Below are positions 1 through 4,313 of a stretch of DNA of 7,744 nucleotides, piece after piece (positions within the stretch are counted from its first letter, which is position 1; each line of letters begins with the position of its first letter). The position numbers and the translations under genes are program-made. The notes under the pieces are model-generated. The model was not told where the DNA came from and ran no database searches. It saw only the letters and a program-made list of their open reading frames with translations. The stretch comes from Actinomycetota bacterium (GTDB lineage Bacteria > Actinomycetota > Actinomycetes > Streptosporangiales > Streptosporangiaceae), in assembly GCA_003161205.1 (NCBI GenBank), contig PMOU01000095.1, positions 14,913-22,656 of the forward strand. Direction: 5' to 3'.

Positions 1-332
1 CGCTGGGCCGCGGTGCCGAAGTGCGCGATGTGCGGCGTCGACATGTAGCCGGTCACCAGCGCGGTGACGGCGATGCCGCCGCTGGCCCTGGCCAGTTCCT
101 CGGACAGCACGACAATGGCGAGCGAGTCGCCGCCGCCGCCTCCGTCGGCCTCGCCGATCGCCAGCCCGAGCAGGCCGGCGCTGCCCATCTCCTTCAGCAG
201 TGCCGCGGGCGGACGGCCCGCTGCCTCGGACTCATCGACCACCGGGCGCACATGACGGTCGACGAAGGCCCGGACGCTGGCCCGGAACTCTTCGTGCTCG
301 TCGTCAAGTTCCCAGCTGGTAGCAGCGGTCAT
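1..332 (-). CDS. Acyl-CoA dehydrogenase, N-terminal part (runs off window)
   Basis: This is the first 110 residues of a flavin-dependent acyl-CoA dehydrogenase, the enzyme family that introduces the alpha-beta double bond into acyl-CoA thioesters and passes electrons to ETF. The reverse-strand translation begins MTAATSWELDDEHEEFRASV and continues through a helical N-terminal domain typical of the family. It includes FVDRHVRPVVDESEAAG, a GLLGLAIGEADGG segment that matches the family's usual GLLGLxxPExxGG, and LSEELARASGGIAVT. The ATG at 330-332 is preceded by AGGAG (341-345 on the opposite strand), eight bases away, which fixes the start. The flavin-binding and catalytic regions lie outside the window, so the substrate cannot be assigned. 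The gene is divergent from a TetR regulator and shares its operator region, so it is probably repressed by that protein. Confidence 0.88.
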   Translation of the reverse strand, partial: MTAATSWELDDEHEEFRASVRAFVDRHVRPVVDESEAAGRPPAALLKEMGSAGLLGLAIGEADGGGGGDSLAIVVLSEELARASGGIAVTALVTGYMSTPHIAHFGTAAQ

Positions 333-340
333 AATAAGGA

Positions 341-345
341 CTCCT
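341..345 (-). promoter_or_regulatory. Ribosome binding site of the acyl-CoA dehydrogenase gene
   Basis: The reverse strand reads AGGAG here, eight bases before the ATG at 332. This is a clean Shine-Dalgarno sequence and supports the chosen start. Confidence 0.7.
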
Positions 346-383
346 CGCATCAGGCGGGCGACGGTGGCGCTGAGCGCTCAATC

Positions 384-407
384 CTACTAATGAATGTTCA
401 TTAGTAG
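384..407. promoter_or_regulatory. 24-bp palindromic operator, probable TetR binding site
   Basis: Two perfect 11-bp arms (CTACTAATGAA and TTCATTAGTAG) flank a two-base centre, TG. The core TGAAtgTTCA is AT-rich in a GC-rich background, as is common for operators. It ends three bases before the regulator's ATG and lies about 50 bases upstream of the divergent acyl-CoA dehydrogenase start, so one bound repressor could block both promoters. A -10-like TAGGAT on the minus strand (382-387) overlaps its edge. Binding by the adjacent TetR protein is inferred from position and symmetry. Confidence 0.85.
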
Positions 408-410
408 CGT

Positions 411-1007
411 ATGCTGCTGGCCGTGGAGAGGTCAACCGCAGCGAACCGCGGCACCGTGCTCGAAGCGGCCTGCCAGCTGTTCGCCGATCACGGCTACCGC
501 GGCACCTCGATGAAGGACATCGCCACCGAGCTCGGGGTCCGGGCGCCGAGCCTGTACAACCACGTCGCGTCCAAGCAGGACATCCTGTACGAGATCATGG
601 ACAAGGCGATGGACCGCGCCATCGCCGCGCTCGACGAAGCCCTGGCCGGAGTCGACGACGTCGCCGAGCAGCTGCGCCGGGCCACCGAATCGCTCGTGCT
701 GGACTTCCTGCGCTATCCGGCCGAGGTGACGGTCTGCAACAACGAGGTCCGCAGCCTGGACCCCGGCCACCGGCTCGCGATCGTGGCCAAACGGGACAGC
801 TACGCAGCGCGGGTGCGCGACATCATCGAGCTAGGCTGCCGCTGCGGCCGGTTCCGCACGAAGACGCCGCAGCTCGCCGCGTTCGCCGTCCTGGAGATGG
901 GGAACGGCGCCAAATCCTGGTTCAAGCCCAGCGGCCGCTACCCGGACACCTACGTAGCCGGCGAGTACGGCGAATTCGCCCTGCGGGTCGTCGGCTGTGC
1001 GGACTGA
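411..1007 (+). CDS. TetR-family regulator, KstR2/FadR-like
   Basis: This is a 198-residue one-component transcriptional repressor. The N-terminal helix-turn-helix covers about residues 12-55: AACQLFADHGYRGTSMKDIA is followed by the recognition helix VRAPSLYNHV and the typical KQDILYEIM. The C-terminal ligand-binding half contains NNEVRSLDPGHR, RDSYAARVRDII and GNGAKSWFKPSGRYP, a pattern like the acyl-CoA or CoA-ester sensing regulators of actinobacteria such as KstR2. The length is normal for the family. The ATG at 411 lies three bases after the operator, with no Shine-Dalgarno possible in between except inside the palindrome, so the message may be leaderless. A later in-frame GTG (456) would remove helix 1. 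By position it probably controls itself and the divergent acyl-CoA dehydrogenase, with an acyl-CoA as inducer; the ligand is inference. Confidence 0.88.
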   Translation: MLLAVERSTAANRGTVLEAACQLFADHGYRGTSMKDIATELGVRAPSLYNHVASKQDILYEIMDKAMDRAIAALDEALAGVDDVAEQLRRATESLVLDFLRYPAEVTVCNNEVRSLDPGHRLAIVAKRDSYAARVRDIIELGCRCGRFRTKTPQLAAFAVLEMGNGAKSWFKPSGRYPDTYVAGEYGEFALRVVGCAD

Positions 1008-1052
1008 GCGGTGCGGACCGAGCGGTGCGGACCGAGCGGCGCGGACCGAGCG
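997..1052. repeat. 14-bp tandem repeat, four copies
   Basis: Four head-to-tail 14-bp units start at 997, 1011, 1025 and 1039, with consensus GTGCGGACCGAGCG. Copy 1 has T instead of C at position 1005, copies 2 and 3 are identical, and copy 4 begins GC instead of GT. The T in copy 1 forms the TGA stop codon of the TetR gene. The array fills much of the gap before the DAHP synthase gene. Confidence 0.9.
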
Positions 1053-1085
1053 GCGTTGACGGGGCGGGCCGGTGCCGGCGCCCGG

Positions 1086-1091
1086 TACGGT
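1086..1091 (+). promoter_or_regulatory. Putative -10 element for a leaderless DAHP synthase message
   Basis: TACGGT fits the actinobacterial TANNNT -10 pattern and is separated by six bases (GAGACG) from the GTG at 1098. Transcription would therefore start at or next to the start codon. No good -35 hexamer sits at the right distance: TTGACG at 1056-1061 is too far away. The call is tentative. Confidence 0.35.
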
Positions 1092-1097
1092 GAGACG

Positions 1098-2456
1098 GTG
1101 ATCAGGCCCAGCCTTCCGCTGACTGAATCCGCGATGCCCGCGGGCCAGCAGCCCGAGTGGCCCGACCGCGGCCGCCTGGACGCGGTGACCAGCGAGCTGG
1201 CCGGGCTGCCGCCGCTCGTCTTCGCCGGGGAGTGCGAGCTGCTGACCGAACGGCTGGCCGCGGTGACGCGGGGAGAGGCCTTCGTGCTGCAGGGCGGTGA
1301 CTGCGCGGAGACGTTCGAGGGCGCGACCGCCGCGGCCGTCCGGGCCAAGCTGCAGACGCTGCTGCAGATGGCGCTGGTGCTCACCTACGGGGCGAGCGTG
1401 CCCGTCGTCAAGATCGCGCGGATGGCCGGCCAGTTCGCCAAGCCCCGGTCCCGGCCAGCCGAGACGCGCGAGGGCGTCGAGTTGCCTGCCTACCGCGGCG
1501 ACGCGGTCAACGGCTTCGATTTCACCCCGGCGGCGAGGACCCCTGACCCGGGCCGGCTGCTGCGCGCCTACCAGTGCTCCGCGGTCACTCTCAACCAGTG
1601 CCGCGCCTTTACCACCGGCGGTTACGCGGACCTGAACCGGGCCCACGGCTGGAACCAGGACTTCGTCCGGGACAGCCCGTCGGGGCAGCACTACGAACGG
1701 CTGGCCGATGAGATAGACCGCGCCCTGGCGTTCATGCGCGCCTGCGGCGCCAATCCGGCCGAGCTGCGCTCGGTGGAGCTTTACACCAGCCACGAGGCTC
1801 TGCTGCTCGACTATGAGCGGGCGTTGACCAGGTCCGATCCGGACTCCGGGCGACGCTATGACGCGTCCGCGCACTTCCTGTGGGTCGGCGAGCGCACCCG
1901 CGCTCTCGGCGGTGCGCACATCGACTTCGCCCGGAGCATCGCCAACCCCATCGGGGTCAAGCTCGGCCCGTCCGCCACCCCCGACGAAGTCCTCGCGCTC
2001 GCGGCGGCACTCAACCCCGCCGGGGAGCCCGGGCGGCTCACGTTCATCAGCCGGATGGGCGCCGGCCGGGTCCGTGATCTGCTTCCGCCGCTGATCGAGG
2101 CGGTGTCCCGGGCCGGGACGCCGGTCGCCTGGGTCTGCGATCCGATGCACGGCAACACCTTCGAGGCGCCCAGCGGTCACAAGACGCGCCGGTTCGACGA
2201 CGTCCTGGCGGAGGTGGACGGGTTCTTCGACGTGCACCGCAAGCTCGGCACCCATCCCGGCGGCATCCACATCGAGTTCACCGGCGACAACGTGACCGAG
2301 TGCGTCGGCGGCAGCTACCAGATCGCCGAAGGCGATCTGTACCAGCGCTACGAGACCGCCTGTGATCCGCGGCTCAACCGCAGCCAGTCACTCGACCTTG
2401 CCTTCACCGTCGCCGAAAGCTACCGCACGTCCCCCGCCGGACCCGTCGCTCCGTAG
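1098..2456 (+). CDS. aroG: Class II 3-deoxy-D-arabino-heptulosonate 7-phosphate (DAHP) synthase
   Basis: This cytoplasmic enzyme condenses phosphoenolpyruvate with erythrose 4-phosphate, the first committed step of the shikimate pathway to aromatic amino acids. The protein is 452 residues from the GTG start, close to the usual length of about 450-460 for this class. Conserved segments in order are QQPEWPD, LVFAGEC, LQGGDCAETF, KPRS, RGDAVNGF, TTGGYADL, NQDFV, SHEALLLDYE, WVGERTR, KLGP, SRMGA, DPMHGNT, GHKTRRFDDV, HPGGIH, TECVGG and CDPRLNRSQSLDLAF. Metal ligands Cys69, His351, Glu393 and Asp423 have exactly the spacing of Cys87, His369, Glu411 and Asp441 of the Mycobacterium tuberculosis enzyme. 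The reading frame is open back to 1011, but that extension is the tandem repeat and unlike the family. ATG at 1134 is a second possible start. The gene could be read from its own promoter or together with the TetR gene. Confidence 0.95.
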   Translation: MIRPSLPLTESAMPAGQQPEWPDRGRLDAVTSELAGLPPLVFAGECELLTERLAAVTRGEAFVLQGGDCAETFEGATAAAVRAKLQTLLQMALVLTYGASVPVVKIARMAGQFAKPRSRPAETREGVELPAYRGDAVNGFDFTPAARTPDPGRLLRAYQCSAVTLNQCRAFTTGGYADLNRAHGWNQDFVRDSPSGQHYERLADEIDRALAFMRACGANPAELRSVELYTSHEALLLDYERALTRSDPDSGRRYDASAHFLWVGERTRALGGAHIDFARSIANPIGVKLGPSATPDEVLALAAALNPAGEPGRLTFISRMGAGRVRDLLPPLIEAVSRAGTPVAWVCDPMHGNTFEAPSGHKTRRFDDVLAEVDGFFDVHRKLGTHPGGIHIEFTGDNVTECVGGSYQIAEGDLYQRYETACDPRLNRSQSLDLAFTVAESYRTSPAGPVAP

Positions 2457-2457
2457 C

Positions 2458-2474
2458 AGCCGGCTTCGCCGGCT
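2458..2474. terminator. GC-rich stem-loop after the DAHP synthase gene
   Basis: A perfect 7-bp stem (AGCCGGC / GCCGGCT) with a TTC loop starts one base after the stop codon. No clear T-tract follows, as is common for actinobacterial terminators. A second, weaker inverted repeat (GCCGGTG at 2481-2487, CACCGGC at 2507-2513) lies between this and the convergent gene's stop. The pair may terminate transcription from both sides. Confidence 0.5.
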
Positions 2475-2539
2475 TGCTTAGCCGGTGGCACAACCCCGCC
2501 GATTTACACCGGCGACCTGGGGCATGCTGAATATTAACG

Positions 2540-3466
2540 TCAACGAATACTATTCTGGCAAGCCGTGACAGCCGGACCTGCGAACACCCGCACAGCGGCA
2601 ATTGATGGCGCGAGCAGGATAGCGCCGAAGAGCAGGCCGCCGAGGATGTCGCTGAACCAGTGCTTACCGAGATACTCCCGGCTGTACGCCTCATTGAAAG
2701 AGAGGGCAGCCACCGCGCCGATGGCCCAGGCCTTCCCTTGGGGACTGCCACTGAACTCCCGCCAGAGCAGGTAGGCGATCAAACCATAAAGGTAAACCAC
2801 ACGGTCGACGCCGCCGCTGGGATACGTGCCCTCCGGGCTGCTCGGAGGGCCGAGCCGACCGAACTTGCGCTTGAGAGCGACCCTGAAATATCGCTCTACC
2901 ACGAATGCGGCACCTAGCGCGGCGGGTGGCACCCATTTGCGTCGTGGCCACGCCACCGCCAGGATGGCCGCCGCGGCGCCAGCCGCGCCCCAGCTCGGCT
3001 GGCTGTTGCCAATCTTGGTGAGCCTCTCCATGACATCACCCCACCACTTCACCTGATGGTCGATGGTCCACTGGTAAATGGGCTCGTCGATCACCAGGCC
3101 ATGGTTGATGACTGCCGGAGCAAGCAGTTCCATCACCTTGTATGCCAGGGCTCCGCCAGCGCCGGTAACAACGCCAATTCCGACAAGATCAGGCACCCAG
3201 TCCGGCAGCCCAGCCGGGCGGGGAATCCGTGGCCATGCTCCTCCGTCGCGCCGGGACACGACGCTGGGCGAGAGGATCGGAAAGGCACCACTAATCAGGC
3301 GCGGGACGGCCTCGGCGAGCTTAGGACATTGCTGGGGAGCGGCGGTCCGGGCGCGACCCATCCGGCTCCCTCCCTCGCGCGAAGCCCGGCGCACGGCATT
3401 TACCGTGGCTGCGGCAATTACGGCCTCTCCCGCAGGCCAGAGGCCGACGAGAAGATAACGAAGCAT
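2540..3466 (-). CDS. PAP2-superfamily membrane protein with altered active-site motifs
   Basis: This is a polytopic membrane protein of 308 residues with the PAP2 (type 2 phosphatidic acid phosphatase) layout of helices and motifs. After a long polar N-terminal part, hydrophobic segments lie near residues 92-115, 158-173, 178-192, 223-235, 247-260 and 276-297. Motif 3 is intact: SREYLGKHWFSD supplies Ser262, Arg263, nucleophile His269 and Asp273. Motif 1 reads KRKFGRLGPP, where the canonical KX6RP Arg is Gly206. Motif 2 reads YPSGG, with Gly219 in place of the usual His of PSGH. Family members dephosphorylate lipid phosphates such as phosphatidate or undecaprenyl pyrophosphate; whether this one is active is open. 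The ATG at 3466 has AAGGCAGGA upstream, whereas the ATG at 3499 (11 residues longer) has no Shine-Dalgarno. Codon third positions are poorer in G/C than in neighbouring genes, suggesting transfer. It converges on the DAHP synthase gene. Confidence 0.78.
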   Translation of the reverse strand: MLRYLLVGLWPAGEAVIAAATVNAVRRASREGGSRMGRARTAAPQQCPKLAEAVPRLISGAFPILSPSVVSRRDGGAWPRIPRPAGLPDWVPDLVGIGVVTGAGGALAYKVMELLAPAVINHGLVIDEPIYQWTIDHQVKWWGDVMERLTKIGNSQPSWGAAGAAAAILAVAWPRRKWVPPAALGAAFVVERYFRVALKRKFGRLGPPSSPEGTYPSGGVDRVVYLYGLIAYLLWREFSGSPQGKAWAIGAVAALSFNEAYSREYLGKHWFSDILGGLLFGAILLAPSIAAVRVFAGPAVTACQNSIR

Positions 3467-3518
3467 TCCTGCCTTCAGGTTCTTCAAACGTACTCCCATA
3501 ACGTGAAGTGATCATCAG

Positions 3519-3550
3519 ACTATACACCTGCTCAAGGCTGCCTATAGTCG
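3519..3550 (-). promoter_or_regulatory. Putative promoter/inverted repeat upstream of the PAP2 gene
   Basis: GACTATA (3519-3525) and TATAGTC (3544-3550) form an inverted repeat with an 18-base spacer, each arm flanked by GATCA. On the minus strand the arm nearer the gene gives TATAGT, a reasonable -10 hexamer about 55 bases upstream of the ATG at 3466. No convincing -35 is visible. The segment is AT-rich relative to its surroundings, consistent with a promoter. Confidence 0.35.
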
Positions 3551-3643
3551 ATCAGGTAATTCTCTTATCTCTCCGGCAAAGCACTTACGACTGCCTGGGG
3601 CCGAGACATTTCGATGTCAGGCCGTGCCGACTCCGTCGGGGAA

Positions 3644-3945
3644 TTACTGCCGGCCTTCCATGCCCGGTGCGTTGTAGGCGTCCGGCCCCAGAGCGTCGCA
3701 GTCGTTGGGGTTTTCATCGAGTACCGCTCGTGCCCGGCGAAGTTGGCGGCGTTGGCGTCGGCCGCGGCCGCGAGTCGCAGCCGGTGTAGTTGATCCAGCT
3801 GACAGCACTCGGACTGGGTGGCCGGGAACGCCGCGGCCGCGTCGCACAGTCCGTTGCGCGGCGTCTCCCCGACCGGCCAGCCGTTCGGGTGGTAACCGGT
3901 GGTGCCGATGTAGATCTTCGTCCACGACCAGGTCGAGCCGGCCGG
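3644..3945 (-). pseudogene. Frameshifted remnant of an unrecognised protein gene
   Basis: No single frame is convincing, but protein-like, G/C-third-position-rich stretches follow one another across all three minus-strand frames. From upstream to downstream they are KIYIGTTGYHPNGWPVGETP and RNGLCDAAAAFPATQSE (about 3805-3920), SWINYTGCDS in a second frame (3771-3800), ADANAANFAGHERY back in the first frame (about 3722-3764), and LDENPNDCDALGPDAYNAPG in a third frame ending at TAA 3644-3646. The simplest reading is a gene interrupted by about three single-base indels. The family is not recognised; the cysteines and aromatic residues would suit a small secreted or wall-associated domain. Upstream the frame stays open to an ATG at 4083, but that part is low-complexity and may not belong. 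Alternatively, the match between frames is chance in GC-rich DNA. Confidence 0.42.
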
Positions 3946-3946
3946 C

Positions 3947-3991
3947 CGCAACCGATTCGCAACCGATTCGCAACCCGGCCCGCAACCGGCC
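3947..3991. repeat. 11-bp tandem repeat, about four units
   Basis: The units CGCAACCGATT (3947), CGCAACCGATT (3958), CGCAACCCGGCC (3969) and CGCAACCGGCC (3981) lie head to tail. The first two are identical and the last two are diverged. The repeat sits at the upstream edge of the frameshifted remnant. Confidence 0.75.
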
Positions 3992-4179
3992 TGCGGCAAA
4001 TTGATCCTGCGCCTTCCTTTTTGCGCAGGTCCGCCGGCTGCTAGCGCTAACCGGGTGCTACTGGCGGCCGTTGCGCCGGCCATAGCGGGTCTGGACGCCG
4101 TGGGCGGTTACGCGCTGGTGTTTCTGGTGGCCTGTGAGTACCCGAGTCATCGATGATTCTTCCGATCAAATTGTTCGAT
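3992..4179. other. Intergenic stretch with little recognisable content
   Basis: Apart from the short DedA-like open frame (4055-4156) and a 10-bp palindrome TCATCGATGA at 4147-4156 that overlaps its end, no gene, RNA or mobile element is visible here. It belongs to the roughly 850-bp gene-poor zone between the PAP2 gene and the Wzz-like gene. Confidence 0.5.
4055..4156 (+). pseudogene. Possible truncated start of a DedA-like membrane protein
   Basis: A short open frame (GTG at 4055, TGA at 4154) encodes 33 residues ending in AIAGLDAVGGYALVFLVACE followed by YPSHR. The hydrophobic run LDAVGGYALVFLVACEY resembles the N-terminus of DedA/VTT-domain membrane proteins just before their conserved loop, and then stops. 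Most codons end in G or C. The resemblance is from memory of the family and is short, so the segment could equally be chance. No Shine-Dalgarno is evident. If real, it is a broken 5' end rather than a functional gene. Confidence 0.25.
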
Positions 4180-4212
4180 ATGTGACGAAATGTTACCAAA
4201 TGTAGCTATGAT
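4180..4212 (+). promoter_or_regulatory. Putative promoter of the polysaccharide operon with phased decamer repeats
   Basis: ATGT occurs at 4180, 4190 and 4200, exactly one helical turn apart. The first two decamers, TGTGACGAAA and TGTTACCAAA, match at eight of ten positions. A -10-like TATGAT follows at 4207-4212, and the repeats cover where a -35 would sit, which is itself poor. This arrangement is typical of promoters needing an activator, such as OmpR-family response regulators that bind tandem 10-11-bp direct repeats. The segment is strikingly AT-rich for this genome. A start near 4219 would give a leader of about 95 bases to the GTG at 4314. Confidence 0.45.
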
Positions 4213-4298
4213 CGTCCGCAAACAGAACTTACGTGAACGTGCATGTGAACGCTGTCCCAACGCTCGCGGCGGGGCGATATGGCTGGACAGGACCAATC

Positions 4299-4304
4299 GA
4301 GGGG
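4299..4304 (+). promoter_or_regulatory. Ribosome binding site deciding the Wzz-like gene start
   Basis: GAGGGG lies nine bases before the GTG at 4314. The upstream in-frame GTG at 4233 has no comparable sequence and would add 27 residues with no family-like character, so the site favours the shorter protein. Confidence 0.55.
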
Positions 4305-4313
4305 TGGGTCACG

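Noticed and set aside
1011..1097. N-terminal extension of DAHP synthase from the open frame at 1011
   Set aside because: The extension is translated tandem repeat, unlike family members, and a leaderless GTG at 1098 gives the normal length and N-terminus.
831..2270. 479-residue open frame on the minus strand opposite the DAHP synthase gene
   Set aside because: It is antisense to a gene with unmistakable family motifs, and its translation is low-complexity and rich in Arg, Gly, Ala and His, as expected from the shadow frame of GC-rich coding DNA.
2457..2539. tRNA or attachment site between the convergent genes
   Set aside because: The paired segments form simple GC-rich stems only; no cloverleaf, T-loop sequence or flanking direct repeats were seen.
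3947..3991. CRISPR-like array
   Set aside because: The units are only 11 bp, directly adjacent and without spacers, so this is a simple tandem repeat.
3565..4083. Treating the 172-residue minus-strand frame as an intact gene
   Set aside because: Its protein-like quality breaks at several points where other frames take over, and its first 50 residues are low-complexity with no Shine-Dalgarno, so a frameshifted remnant fits better.
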